A stretch of DNA of 64,000 nt from Pseudomonas iranensis (GTDB lineage Bacteria; Pseudomonadota; Gammaproteobacteria; Pseudomonadales; Pseudomonadaceae), in assembly GCF_014268585.2 (NCBI RefSeq), contig NZ_CP077092.1, positions 1 to 64,000 on the forward strand. The letters are read 5' to 3'. Shown one piece after another: positions 8,764 to 17,778 of this stretch. The translations under genes were made by a program, and so were the position numbers. The notes below the pieces were generated by a model that was not told the origin of the DNA, searched no databases, and worked only from the letters and a program-made list of their open reading frames with translations. Position 1 is the stretch's first letter. Every line of letters starts with the position of its first letter.

Positions 8764-9837
8764 TCAACCCTCGGAATAGAGCCTTGGCACCCGTTTCAGG
8801 TTGCAGAAGATCTGATACGGGATGGTATCGGCCCACTTTGCCACGTCGCTGGCGAGGATGTTCTTACCCCACAACTCGACGGTCGAGCCAAGCCCCGCTT
8901 CCGCTACGTCGGTCAGATCGATGCAGAGCATGTCCATCGAAACGCGCCCCAGCAGGCGGCTGGTTTTGCCCGCCACCAGCACCGGAGTGCCGGTCGGCGC
9001 CTGGCGCGGGTAGCCGTCGGCGTAACCCATGGCGACCACGCCGATGCGCATTGGCTTGTCGGTGATGAACCTGGCGCCATAACCGATCGGTTCGCCGGCC
9101 GGCAATTCACGCACGCTGATGACTTTCGATTCGAGGGTCATTACCGGTTGCAGGCGTTCAGCGACGGCGTTGGCTTCTTCGAACGGGGTCGCGCCGTAGA
9201 GCATGATGCCCGGACGTACCCAGTCGCTTTGGATTTCTGGCCATCCAAGCACGGCGGGCGAGTTGCGCAAGCTGACTTCCGCCGCCAGACCCTGACGCGC
9301 CGCTTCGAACACCGCGACCTGCTCGGCACTGCTTTGCGCATGCAGTTCATCGGCGCGGGCGAAGTGGCTCATCAACACGATTTTTGCCACCTTGCCGCTG
9401 GCCAGCAGACGCTGATAGGCCGCTGGGTAGTCTTTCGGATGCAGGCCGACGCGGTGCATGCCGGAATCGAGCTTGAGCCATACCGTGATCGGTTTGCTCA
9501 GGACTGCCTGCTCGATCGCTTCGAGCTGCCACAGCGAATGCACCACACACCAGAAGTCATGCTCGACGATCAACGCCAGCTCGTCAGCTTCGAAGAAGCC
9601 TTCCAGCAGCAGTACCGGCGCGCGAATTCCGGCAGCGCGCAGCTCCAATGCTTCTTCGATGCAGGCCACGGCAAAACCATCCGCCTCGGCTTCCAGCGCC
9701 TGGGCGCAACGTACCGCGCCATGGCCGTAGGCGTCCGCCTTGATCACGGCGAGCGCCTTGGCGCCGGTGACTTCGCGGGCAATTCGGTAGTTGTGGCGCA
9801 GGGCTTGAAGGTCGATCAGGGCACGGGCAGGACGCAT
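8764..9837 (-). CDS. dadX: Catabolic alanine racemase
   Basis: This PLP enzyme interconverts L- and D-alanine, feeding D-alanine to DadA. The mature frame of 357 residues carries the PLP lysine in [11 protein letters not shown] (Lys33) and the catalytic Tyr region GYGARF near residue 253, with SMDML and GYADGYPR conserved. I place the start at 9837 ([11 protein letters not shown]), matching the P. aeruginosa DadX length. An in-frame ATG at 9861 would add eight residues, and neither start has a clear Shine-Dalgarno. It is part of the minus-strand cluster dadA, RidA-like, dadX, XRE regulator, so it is probably induced with dadA by alanine through DadR. Confidence 0.93.
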   Translation of the reverse strand: MRPARALIDLQALRHNYRIAREVTGAKALAVIKADAYGHGAVRCAQALEAEADGFAVACIEEALELRAAGIRAPVLLLEGFFEADELALIVEHDFWCVVHSLWQLEAIEQAVLSKPITVWLKLDSGMHRVGLHPKDYPAAYQRLLASGKVAKIVLMSHFARADELHAQSSAEQVAVFEAARQGLAAEVSLRNSPAVLGWPEIQSDWVRPGIMLYGATPFEEANAVAERLQPVMTLESKVISVRELPAGEPIGYGARFITDKPMRIGVVAMGYADGYPRQAPTGTPVLVAGKTSRLLGRVSMDMLCIDLTDVAEAGLGSTVELWGKNILASDVAKWADTIPYQIFCNLKRVPRLYSEG

Positions 9838-9930
9838 GGCGGCAGACTTCTGGGCGGTCATGGGAAGAAAAACCGGCGCTGACTGACGACGTGAACCGCC
9901 AACAGCACCGGGAGAGGGATCTTGGGAACG

Positions 9931-10284
9931 TTATGGCAGCGCGGCGACGATGGAGATCTCCACCAGAATGCTCGGCTTGGCCATCTTCGCTTCGACGGTG
10001 GCGCGGGCCGGCGCGGCGCCTTTTGGCAGCCACTGGTCCCACACCGCATTCATCCCGGCGAAGTGCGCTTCGATGTCGTTCAAATAGATCGTTGCCGACA
10101 ACAGATGCTGTTTGTCCGTCCCGGCCAGATCGAGCAGACGTTCGATATTGGCGAGCACGTCGCGGGTCTGCTGTTCAATTCCGGCGTCGAAGTCGTCGCC
10201 GACCTGCCCGGCCAGATACACGGTGCCGTTGTGGCTGACGATCTGACTCATGCGCTCATTGGTGAGCTGGCGCTGGATTGACAT
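9931..10284 (-). CDS. RidA family protein of the dad cluster
   Basis: This 117-residue Rid (YjgF/YER057c/UK114) protein has the family signature [21 protein letters not shown] at its C-terminus, with the conserved Arg (PARATVE) that binds the carboxylate of imine intermediates. DadA oxidises D-amino acids to 2-imino acids, so a Rid protein here probably speeds imine hydrolysis to the keto acid. The start overlaps the dadA stop by 29 bases, indicating translational coupling. It is a paralogue of the canonical RidA encoded at 39307-39687. Confidence 0.9.
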   Translation of the reverse strand: MSIQRQLTNERMSQIVSHNGTVYLAGQVGDDFDAGIEQQTRDVLANIERLLDLAGTDKQHLLSATIYLNDIEAHFAGMNAVWDQWLPKGAAPARATVEAKMAKPSILVEISIVAALP

Positions 10285-11560
10285 GTTTTGCGGACTCCTG
10301 GGTCTGGTTGCCGTAACGGGAAATATCGAGGCCTTCAGCGCTGATCTGCGGCTTTTTCTTCGCCATCAGGTCGGCTAGCAAACGACCGGAACCACAGGCC
10401 ATGGTCCAGCCGAGCGTACCGTGACCGGTGTTGAGGAACAGGTTCTTGAACGGCGTGGCGCCAACGATCGGCGTACCGTCCGGCGTGGTCGGACGCAGGC
10501 CGGTCCAGAAACTCGCTTCGGCCAGATTGCCGCCCTGAGGATAAAGGTCGTTGACGATCATCTCCAGGGTTTCGCGCCGACGCGGGTTCAGCGACAGGTC
10601 AAAACCGGCGATCTCGGCCATGCCACCAACGCGGATGCGGTTGTCGAAACGGGTGATCGCGACCTTGTAGGTCTCGTCGAGAATGGTCGACGTCGGCGCC
10701 ATGGCAGGATCGGTGATCGGCACGGTCAGCGAATAGCCCTTGAGCGGATACACCGGAGCCTTGATGCCCAACGGCTTGAGCAACTGCGGCGAGTAGCTGC
10801 CGAGGGCCAGCACGTAGCGGTCAGCGGTTTCCAGCTTGCCGTCAATCCACACGCCGTTGATTCGATCACCGGCGTAGTCGAGTTTCTGGATGTCCTGGCC
10901 GAAACGGAATTCCACGCCGAGCTTGCGCGCCATTTCGGCGAGACGGGTGGTGAAGATCTGGCAGTCGCCGGTCTGGTCATTGGGCAGACGCAGCGCGCCA
11001 GCGAGAATGTCAGTCACGCCTGCCAGCGCCGGTTCGACGCGGGCGATGCCGGCGCGGTCAAGGACTTCAAACGGCACGCCGGATTCCTTCAGCACGGCGA
11101 TGTCTTTGGCGGCGTTATCCAGTTGCGCCTGAGTACGGAACAACTGCGTGGTGCCGAGGCTGCGGCCTTCGTAGGCGATACCGGTTTCGGCGCGCAATTC
11201 ATCGAGGCAGTCACGGCTGTACTCGGACAGACGCACCATGCGCTCCTTGTTCACCGCGTAACGGCTGGCGGTGCAGTTGCGCAGCATTTGCGCCATCCAC
11301 AGGTATTGGTCGATATCGGCGGTGGCCTTGATCGCCAGCGGCGCGTGGCGCTGCAGCAGCCACTTGATGGCCTTGAGCGGCACGCCCGGCGCGGCCCACG
11401 GCGAGGCGTAACCCGGCGAGACCTGGCCGGCGTTGGCGAAACTGGTCTCCATGGCCGCAGCAGGCTGCCGGTCGACCACCACCACTTCAAACCCGGCACG
11501 GGCCAGATAGTAAGCACTGGCGGTACCGATGACGCCGCTACCCAAGACCATGACGCGCAT
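10256..11560 (-). CDS. dadA: D-amino acid dehydrogenase small subunit DadA
   Basis: This 434-residue FAD-dependent, membrane-associated dehydrogenase oxidises D-alanine and other D-amino acids and passes electrons to the respiratory chain. The N-terminal dinucleotide fold [19 protein letters not shown] (about 5-23) is followed by an acidic end of strand 2 (VVVVDRQ). The C-terminal FAD segment [20 protein letters not shown] is conserved. The ATG at 11560 is chosen because GAGGG lies 7 bases upstream; a TTG 6 bases earlier is too close to it. It is divergent from dadR, its probable activator, and first in the dadA, RidA-like, dadX cluster. Confidence 0.95.
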   Translation of the reverse strand: MRVMVLGSGVIGTASAYYLARAGFEVVVVDRQPAAAMETSFANAGQVSPGYASPWAAPGVPLKAIKWLLQRHAPLAIKATADIDQYLWMAQMLRNCTASRYAVNKERMVRLSEYSRDCLDELRAETGIAYEGRSLGTTQLFRTQAQLDNAAKDIAVLKESGVPFEVLDRAGIARVEPALAGVTDILAGALRLPNDQTGDCQIFTTRLAEMARKLGVEFRFGQDIQKLDYAGDRINGVWIDGKLETADRYVLALGSYSPQLLKPLGIKAPVYPLKGYSLTVPITDPAMAPTSTILDETYKVAITRFDNRIRVGGMAEIAGFDLSLNPRRRETLEMIVNDLYPQGGNLAEASFWTGLRPTTPDGTPIVGATPFKNLFLNTGHGTLGWTMACGSGRLLADLMAKKKPQISAEGLDISRYGNQTQESAKHVNPAPAHQ

Positions 11561-11713
11561 TTTCAATCCCTCATCGCGGCTGTTCGCCGAACTGTTTGTT
11601 AGAGCAATGATGGGCGCAGTGTAAAAAAGAAATGCCAGTGCTTTTCACTATATAAGCGCCTATATTTGGCGACAATTCTCGGCAAAAACCCTTTTCACGG
11701 AGGCGCATCCCCT
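11561..11713. promoter_or_regulatory. dadA/dadR divergent control region
   Basis: The 153 bases between the divergent dadA and dadR genes are the only place for both promoters. An AT-rich stretch around 11645-11670 (CACTATATAAG and CCTATATTTGG) is a reasonable place for Lrp-type DadR binding. No exact operator can be fixed by eye. Confidence 0.5.
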
Positions 11714-12202
11714 ATGCGTACCAACACTCAGACCAAACGTGAGCTGGACAAGATCGACCGCAACATCTTGCGCATCCTGCAGGCGGACGGGCGGATTTCC
11801 TTCACCGAACTGGGGGAAAAGGTCGGCCTCTCGACCACGCCGTGCACCGAGCGCGTGCGGCGTCTGGAGCGCGAAGGGATCATCATGGGCTACAACGCCC
11901 GGCTCAATCCGCAGCATTTGAAGGGTAGCTTGCTGGTGTTCGTCGAGATCAGCCTCGACTACAAATCCGGTGACACATTCGAAGAGTTCCGGCGCGCGGT
12001 GCTGAAGCTGCCGCATGTGCTGGAGTGCCATTTGGTGTCAGGGGATTTCGACTATCTGGTGAAGGCGCGGATTTCCGAGATGGCCTCGTATCGCAAACTG
12101 CTCGGCGACATTCTGTTGAAGCTGCCGCATGTGCGTGAATCGAAGAGCTATATCGTCATGGAAGAGGTGAAAGAGAGCCTGTGCCTGCCGATTCCGGATT
12201 GA
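11714..12202 (+). CDS. dadR: Lrp/AsnC family regulator DadR
   Basis: This 162-residue feast/famine regulator has an N-terminal winged HTH (about 10-60: LDKIDRNILRILQADGRISF, then LSTTPCTERVRRLEREGII) and a C-terminal RAM/AsnC ligand domain (about 75-150, VLECHLVSGDFDYLVKARI). It is most like the P. aeruginosa protein (PA5308) that activates dadAX in response to alanine. The ATG at 11714 follows GGAGG by 10 bases; an upstream in-frame start at 11666 has no such site. It is transcribed away from dadA. Confidence 0.93.
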   Translation: MRTNTQTKRELDKIDRNILRILQADGRISFTELGEKVGLSTTPCTERVRRLEREGIIMGYNARLNPQHLKGSLLVFVEISLDYKSGDTFEEFRRAVLKLPHVLECHLVSGDFDYLVKARISEMASYRKLLGDILLKLPHVRESKSYIVMEEVKESLCLPIPD

Positions 12203-12212
12203 TCACCGCACT

Positions 12213-12320
12213 GATCGTTCCCACGCTCTGCGTGGGAATGCAGCCCGGGACGCTCTGCGTCCCAAAGGCCGAACGCGGAGCGTCCGAAGAGGCATTCCCA
12301 CGCAGAGCGTGGGAACGATC
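12213..12320. repeat. Palindromic repeat, GTTCCCACGCTCTGCGTGGGAA family
   Basis: A 108-base near-perfect inverted repeat with nested smaller palindromes (CCACGCTCTGCGTGG; GACGCTCTGCGTC). A related shortened copy lies at 48676-48727. It sits between the convergent dadR and YkgJ genes, so it may also end transcription on both sides. It is a different sequence family from the GAGCGAGCCTGCTCGCGA REPs. Confidence 0.85.
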
Positions 12321-12322
12321 GC

Positions 12323-12676
12323 TTACACCAACACCTGCCGATTCGCCGCCATGTACTCGAATATCTGCTTCTCTACCCGCGGATGAATCAGCTCCACCGG
12401 CCGCCGCTCGTTCGGGCATGGCAGCGTCTTGGTCGTACCAAACAAGCGGCAGATCAGCGGTCGCTCTTCATACACCGTGCAGCCATTCGGCCCCAGGTGC
12501 ACACAGTTGAGTTCTTCCAGCGCGGCATCCTGTTCGGCGCGGGTCTTGCGCGGCAGCCGGGCCATTTCCTCGGGCGAAGTGGTCACCGGCCCGCAGCAGT
12601 CGTGGCAGCCCGGCACGCATTCAAACGTGGGAATCTGCTGACGCAGGGTGCGAATTTTCTGACTGTTGCAGCTCAT
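12323..12676 (-). CDS. YkgJ family cysteine cluster protein
   Basis: This 117-residue protein has a Cys pattern CVPGCHDCCGP, then C-x-h-L-x-x-N-G-C and PLICRLFGTTKTLPC. That is the YkgJ (CxxCxxCC) zinc- or iron-binding family of unknown role. The start MSCNSQKIRTL at 12676 is preferred over a frame reaching 12760, because homologues begin near this Met; the ribosome-binding site is poor either way. Its function is not known. Confidence 0.8.
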   Translation of the reverse strand: MSCNSQKIRTLRQQIPTFECVPGCHDCCGPVTTSPEEMARLPRKTRAEQDAALEELNCVHLGPNGCTVYEERPLICRLFGTTKTLPCPNERRPVELIHPRVEKQIFEYMAANRQVLV

Positions 12677-12822
12677 CGAAACGGTGACCAAAGTGGCGGG
12701 ATAACGATTGTGCCGCAAAAGCCCGGATCCAGACACCGCCGGCCGACCGATGTTGCCCACGTTCGGGCGTGCGGCTTATGCTCCGTCAAATTTTCTCGAC
12801 ACTCAGCCGTTGGATGATGCCC

Positions 12823-14133
12823 ATGACAGCCCGCGCCCAGACCACCGCGAGCCAACCCCACGTTGCCTCTTATTACGCCGCCAGCAGCCTGCCGCAGCCC
12901 GACCATCCCCTGCTGCAAGGCGAAGTGGTGGCGGATGTCTGCGTGGTCGGCGGTGGCTTTTCCGGGCTGAATACCGCGCTGGAACTCGCCGAACGCGGTT
13001 TCAGCGTGGTGTTGCTGGAAGCGCACAGGATCGGCTGGGGCGCCAGCGGTCGCAACGGCGGGCAGTTGATACGCGGTGTCGGTCACGGCCTTGATCAGTT
13101 CGCCAATGTCATCGGTGCCGAGGGCGTGCGCGAGATGAAACTCATGGGCCTGGAAGCGGTGGACATTGTCCGCCGGCGCGTCGAGCGTTTCGGCATTGCC
13201 TGCGACCTGACCTGGGGTTACTGCGACCTCGCCAACAAGCCTTCCGATCTCGACGATTTTGCCGAAGATGCCGAAGAGTTGCGCGGCCTCGGTTACCGCT
13301 ACGAAACCCGTCTGTTGCAGGCCAGTGATATGCACACCGTGGTCGGTTCCAAGCGCTATGTCGGCGGCTTGATCGACATGGGCTCCGGGCATCTGCATCC
13401 GCTGAATCTGGCGCTGGGCGAAGCGGCAGCGGCGCAGCAACTGGGCGTGCAGTTGTTCGAGCGTTCGGCCGTGACGCGCATCGATTACGGCCCCGAAGTG
13501 AAGGTGCACACCGCGCAAGGCTCGGTGCGGGCGAAGACCCTGGTGCTGGGCTGCAATGCCTATCTCAATGACCTCAACCCGCAACTGAGCGGCAAGGTCC
13601 TGCCCGCCGGCAGTTACATCATCGCCACCGAACCGCTCAGCGAAGAGCAGGCGCACAACCTGCTGCCGCAGAACATGGCGGTCTGTGATCAGCGGGTAGC
13701 GCTGGATTACTACCGGCTCTCGGCGGATCGACGTTTGTTGTTTGGTGGCGCCTGCCATTATTCAGGGCGCGATCCGAAAGACATCGGCGCCTATATGCAA
13801 CCGAAGATGCTTGAAGTGTTCCCGCAACTGGCCGGGGTGAAAATCGATTATCAGTGGGGCGGGATGATCGGCATCGGTGCCAACCGCTTGCCGCAGATTG
13901 GCCGGCTCGCCGACCAGCCGAACGTGTATTACGCCCAGGCGTATTCCGGACATGGCGTGAATGCCACCCACCTGGCCGGCAAGCTGCTGGCCGAGGCGAT
14001 CAGCGGGCAGCATGGCGGCGGCTTTGATCTGTTCGCCAAGGTGCCGCACATCACCTTCCCCGGCGGCAAGCATTTGCGCTCGCCGTTGTTGGCGTTGGGG
14101 ATGTTGTGGCATCGGCTGAAAGAGTTGGTCTGA
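12823..14133 (+). CDS. FAD-dependent oxidoreductase, PuuB/PauB-like
   Basis: This flavoprotein of about 436 residues is of the DAO/GlpO superfamily. The FAD-binding fold VVADVCVVGGGFSGLNTALEL lies near residues 34-55, followed by GASGRNGGQLIRGVG, the block typical of gamma-glutamylputrescine oxidoreductases. The C-terminal YYAQAYSGHGVNATHLAGK closes the flavin site. It probably oxidises a (glutamyl-)polyamine, producing an aldehyde that the kauB product could take on. The genome position matches PA5309 (a pauB paralogue), from memory. Several Met codons (12769, 12814, 12817, 12823) are possible; 12823 is a cautious choice. Confidence 0.85.
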   Translation: MTARAQTTASQPHVASYYAASSLPQPDHPLLQGEVVADVCVVGGGFSGLNTALELAERGFSVVLLEAHRIGWGASGRNGGQLIRGVGHGLDQFANVIGAEGVREMKLMGLEAVDIVRRRVERFGIACDLTWGYCDLANKPSDLDDFAEDAEELRGLGYRYETRLLQASDMHTVVGSKRYVGGLIDMGSGHLHPLNLALGEAAAAQQLGVQLFERSAVTRIDYGPEVKVHTAQGSVRAKTLVLGCNAYLNDLNPQLSGKVLPAGSYIIATEPLSEEQAHNLLPQNMAVCDQRVALDYYRLSADRRLLFGGACHYSGRDPKDIGAYMQPKMLEVFPQLAGVKIDYQWGGMIGIGANRLPQIGRLADQPNVYYAQAYSGHGVNATHLAGKLLAEAISGQHGGGFDLFAKVPHITFPGGKHLRSPLLALGMLWHRLKELV

Positions 14134-14161
14134 GGTTTTTGCAGCGCCGCTGATGCCGCCT

Positions 14162-14249
14162 TCGCTGGCAAGCCAGCTCCCACAGAGATTATGGGTGTTC
14201 ACAACATTCGTGTGCACTCGAAAACCTGTGGGAGCTGGCTTGCCAGCGA
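14162..14249. repeat. REP doublet (GCTGGCAAGCCAGCTCCCACAG family)
   Basis: Arms TCGCTGGCAAGCCAGCTCCC and its reverse complement are separated by about 40 bases. Each arm itself contains the palindrome CTGGCAAGCCAG. It lies between the convergent oxidoreductase and DUF1127 genes. The same family recurs at 21303-21398. Confidence 0.88.
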
Positions 14250-14275
14250 TGAGGCCCGCAAGAACAATACAGATC

Positions 14276-14518
14276 TCAGATCCGCCAAAACGGCTTCAAC
14301 CCCTCCTCCCTTGCCTGCTCTCGCGTCAGCCCGACATCCCTGAGTTGCTCCGCTGTCAGTCCGAGCAACGCCTTGCGCGTGTGCAGACGATGCCAGAACA
14401 GACCCCAGCGACTGAGGCCGGACGGCGCGTTACGCAGCAGATTGCGCGCGCTGTCCTTCTGCCCTGCCGCCAGTTCCTGACTGTGTAACGTCAGCCGCAC
14501 ATCGCTCAAGCCGTTCAT
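14276..14518 (-). CDS. DUF1127 domain protein
   Basis: This 80-residue protein has the C-terminal DUF1127 motif (about 40-78: WHRLHTRKALLGLTAEQLRD, then VGLTREQAREEGLKPFW). Small DUF1127 proteins in other bacteria affect phosphate, carbon or RNA metabolism; this one has no known role. A GGAG 8 bases before the ATG supports the start. It is divergent from the MocR-type regulator at 14694, which is the likely controller of this gene. Confidence 0.85.
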   Translation of the reverse strand: MNGLSDVRLTLHSQELAAGQKDSARNLLRNAPSGLSRWGLFWHRLHTRKALLGLTAEQLRDVGLTREQAREEGLKPFWRI

Positions 14519-14693
14519 TTTCGTTGCTCCTGTTTACTTGGGTAGCCAGAGATTCCATGATGCGCGGGCGAGCAAAACCATTACAGACTCAAAGAACCTG
14601 TATTAACTCCATACAGATTTGCCGATTCGTCGACTGAATGACTGATTTTTGTCGCATCTGTACTGGTTTCCACCAAGACGCACCGAGGCTTCC

Positions 14694-16115
14694 ATGACTC
14701 TGTATGTAAATCTCGCCGAATTGCTCGGCACCCGCATCGAACAAGGCTTCTATCGTCCTGGCGATCGCTTGCCGTCGGTGCGCGCCTTGAGCGTCGAGCA
14801 CGGAGTCAGCCTGAGCACGGTGCAGCAAGCCTATCGCGTGCTCGAAGACAGCGGCCTCGCCACGCCGAAACCCAAGTCTGGCTACTTTGTCCCAGTCGGC
14901 CGCGAGTTGCCGGAGCTGCCCGCAGTAGGCCGCCCCGCGCAACGGCCGGTAGAGATTTCGCAATGGGATCAGGTGCTGGAACTCATTCGCGCGGTACCGC
15001 GCAAGGACGTCGTGCAATTGGGCCGTGGCATGCCCGATGTCGGCTCGCCAACCATGAAGCCGCTGCTGCGCGGGCTGGCGCGTATCAGTCGCCGGCAGGA
15101 CATGCCTGGTCTGTATTACGACAACATCCACGGCAACCTCGAACTGCGCGAACAGATCGCACGGCTGATGCTCGATTCCGGCTGCCAGTTGAGCGCCAGC
15201 GATCTGGTGATCACCACTGGCTGCCACGAAGCGCTGTCCGCCAGCATCCACGCGATCTGCGAGCCGGGCGACATCGTCGCGGTGGACTCGCCAAGTTTCC
15301 ACGGCGCCATGCAGACCCTCAAAGGCCTGGGCATGAAAGCCCTGGAGATTCCCACCGACCCGCTCACCGGGATCAGCCTCGACGCCCTTGAACTGGCGCT
15401 GGAACAGTGGCCGATCAAGGCCATTCAGCTCACCCCAAACTGCAATAACCCGCTCGGCTACGTCATGCCCGAGTCGCGCAAACGCGCGTTGCTGACCCTG
15501 GCCCAGCGTTTCGACGTGGCGATCATCGAAGACGATGTGTACGGCGAACTGGCCTATACCTACCCGCGCCCGCGCACGATCAAGTCCTTCGATGAAGACG
15601 GCCGCGTGTTGCTCTGCAGCTCGTTCTCCAAGACCCTGGCGCCGGGGCTGCGCATCGGCTGGGTGGCACCAGGCCGATATCTCGAGCGGGTGTTGCACAT
15701 GAAATACATCAGCACGGGATCCACCGCGCCGCAACCGCAAATCGCCATCGCCGAATTCATCAAGGCCGGCCATTTCGAGCCGCACTTGCGGCGTATGCGC
15801 ATGCAGTACCAACGCAATCGTGACGCGATGATCGACTGGGTGACGCGCTATTTCCCGGCCGGCACCCGCGCCAGTCGCCCGCAGGGCAGCTTCATGCTCT
15901 GGGTGGAACTGCCGGAAGGTTTCGACACGCTGAAACTGAATCGCGCGCTACACGATCAGGGCGTACAGATTGCTGTCGGCAGCATCTTTTCCGCCTCGGG
16001 CAAGTACCGCAATTGTCTGCGGATGAACTACGCTGCCAAACCAACAGCGCAGATCGAAGAAGCGGTGCGCAAGGTCGGCGCTGCGGCAATCAAATTACTC
16101 GCCGAAACCGACTGA
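14694..16115 (+). CDS. MocR/PdxR-type GntR regulator with aminotransferase domain
   Basis: This 473-residue regulator begins with a GntR winged HTH (about 2-70; GDRLPSVRALSVEHGVSLST) joined to a fold-type I aminotransferase domain. The PLP lysine lies in CSSFSKTLAPGLRIGW near residue 315, and the NPLGYVMP and YGELAY elements of the PLP site are present. Such proteins use PLP or an amino-acid-PLP adduct as effector. The ATG at 14694 follows GAGG by 5 bases. It is divergent from the DUF1127 gene; MocR proteins usually regulate the divergent neighbour. Confidence 0.9.
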   Translation: MTLYVNLAELLGTRIEQGFYRPGDRLPSVRALSVEHGVSLSTVQQAYRVLEDSGLATPKPKSGYFVPVGRELPELPAVGRPAQRPVEISQWDQVLELIRAVPRKDVVQLGRGMPDVGSPTMKPLLRGLARISRRQDMPGLYYDNIHGNLELREQIARLMLDSGCQLSASDLVITTGCHEALSASIHAICEPGDIVAVDSPSFHGAMQTLKGLGMKALEIPTDPLTGISLDALELALEQWPIKAIQLTPNCNNPLGYVMPESRKRALLTLAQRFDVAIIEDDVYGELAYTYPRPRTIKSFDEDGRVLLCSSFSKTLAPGLRIGWVAPGRYLERVLHMKYISTGSTAPQPQIAIAEFIKAGHFEPHLRRMRMQYQRNRDAMIDWVTRYFPAGTRASRPQGSFMLWVELPEGFDTLKLNRALHDQGVQIAVGSIFSASGKYRNCLRMNYAAKPTAQIEEAVRKVGAAAIKLLAETD

Positions 16116-16176
16116 CCTTTTTTGCGCGCCCGGCGTCCAAATTGCCGACCTCAGCCGCCAACCGGAACGACCCTAC

Positions 16177-17745
16177 GTGAGCTTCAGACAGCCCTTACTC
16201 GCTTTACTGATACTCGCCTCGTTCCTCAGCGGCTGCGCCAGCCTCGATGTGCCGCGCGAACCAAGCCAGGCCTTGCCGGCGTCGGAATCCAGCTTCGGCC
16301 GTTCGATTCAGGCTCAGGCCGCGCCCTACAAAGGGCAATCGGGGTTTCGTCTGCTCTCCGACAGTGGCGAGGCGTTTACCGCCCGCGCCGAGCTGATTCG
16401 TCATGCCCAAGTCAGCCTCGATTTGCAGTACTACATCGTCCATGACGGCATCAGCACGCGAATGCTGGTGGAGGAAGTGCTCAAGGCGGCCGACCGTGGC
16501 GTGCGCGTGCGCATCCTGCTCGACGACACCACCAGCGACGGCCTCGACCAGATCATCGCGACGCTGGCGGCGCATCCGCAGATCCAGATTCGTTTGTTCA
16601 ATCCGTTGCACCTGGGTCGCAGCAACGGCGTAACGCGCGCGGCCGGGCGACTGTTCAACCTGTCCGTGCAGCACCGGCGCATGCACAACAAACTGTGGCT
16701 GGCGGACAACAGCGCAGCCATCGTCGGCGGGCGCAATCTGGGCGATGAATATTTCGACGCCGAACCCAACCTGAATTTCACCGACATCGACATGCTCAGC
16801 ATCGGCCCGGTGGCCGAACAGCTCGGACACAGTTTCGACCAGTACTGGAACAGCGCGCTGAGCAAGCCGATCGACGAATTTCTCTCCAGCCAACCGACCG
16901 CCGCCGACCTGCAAAACACGCGCACGCGCCTGGAAGAATCGCTGGAAGAAACCCGCAAGCAGAACCATGCGCTGTATCAACAGTTGATGAAGTTCACCAC
17001 CGACCCGCGCATGGACATCTGGCGCAAGGAGCTGATCTGGGCCTGGAACCAGGCGTTGTGGGATGCGCCGAGCAAGGTCCTGTCCAAGGGCGAACCTGAT
17101 CCGCATCTGCTGCTGACCACGCAACTGGCACCGGAGCTGACCGGCGTCAGCAAAGAGCTGATCATGATTTCCGCCTACTTTGTGCCCGGCCAGCCGGGGC
17201 TGGTCTACCTGACCGGGCGCGCCGATGCCGGAGTCTCCGTGAGCCTGCTGACCAATTCACTGGAGGCCACTGACGTGCCGGCGGTGCATGGCGGTTACGC
17301 GCCCTATCGCAAGGCGTTGCTTGAACACGGGGTGAAACTCTATGAACTGCGCCGCCAGCCTGGGGATAACTACGGCAGCGGGCCGCGGGTGTTCTACAGC
17401 AAGTCGTTTCGCGGCTCGGATTCCAGCCTGCACAGCAAGGCGATGATCTTTGATCGACGCAAATCGTTTATCGGCTCGTTCAATTTCGACCCGCGCTCGG
17501 TGCTGTGGAACACCGAAGTCGGCGTGCTCGTCGACAGCCCGGAACTGGCCGAGCACGTCCGCGCACTAGCGTTGCAAGGCATGGCGCCGACCTTGAGTTA
17601 TCAGGCGAAACTCGAGGACGGCAAGGTTGTCTGGGTCACCGAAGACAACGGCCAGATGCATACCCTGACCAAGGAACCGGGGAGCTGGTGGCGGCGCTTC
17701 AACTCATGGTTCAGCACCAGCGTTGGCCTGGAGCGGATGTTGTAA
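16177..17745 (+). CDS. Phospholipase D family lipoprotein, ClsC-like
   Basis: This 522-residue protein has a lipoprotein signal ending LASFLSGC (Cys about residue 20) and two HKD motifs: HNKLWLAD with GGRNLGDEY (about 170-190) and HSKAMIFD with GSFNFDPRS (about 418-440). The pair defines the phospholipase D superfamily. The layout resembles E. coli ClsC, which makes cardiolipin, but no partner gene (YmdB-like) is adjacent. It may act on membrane phospholipids from the periplasmic face. The GTG start at 16177 is chosen to give the lipobox; the ribosome-binding site is weak. It follows the MocR gene by 61 bases. Confidence 0.88.
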   Translation: MSFRQPLLALLILASFLSGCASLDVPREPSQALPASESSFGRSIQAQAAPYKGQSGFRLLSDSGEAFTARAELIRHAQVSLDLQYYIVHDGISTRMLVEEVLKAADRGVRVRILLDDTTSDGLDQIIATLAAHPQIQIRLFNPLHLGRSNGVTRAAGRLFNLSVQHRRMHNKLWLADNSAAIVGGRNLGDEYFDAEPNLNFTDIDMLSIGPVAEQLGHSFDQYWNSALSKPIDEFLSSQPTAADLQNTRTRLEESLEETRKQNHALYQQLMKFTTDPRMDIWRKELIWAWNQALWDAPSKVLSKGEPDPHLLLTTQLAPELTGVSKELIMISAYFVPGQPGLVYLTGRADAGVSVSLLTNSLEATDVPAVHGGYAPYRKALLEHGVKLYELRRQPGDNYGSGPRVFYSKSFRGSDSSLHSKAMIFDRRKSFIGSFNFDPRSVLWNTEVGVLVDSPELAEHVRALALQGMAPTLSYQAKLEDGKVVWVTEDNGQMHTLTKEPGSWWRRFNSWFSTSVGLERML

Positions 17746-17778
17746 GTCCGTCTGTTGATGATCCCTTGTGGGATGCGC

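Noticed and set aside
12213..12320. CRISPR-like array
   Set aside because: The repeats are inverted, not direct, and are not separated by uniform spacers.
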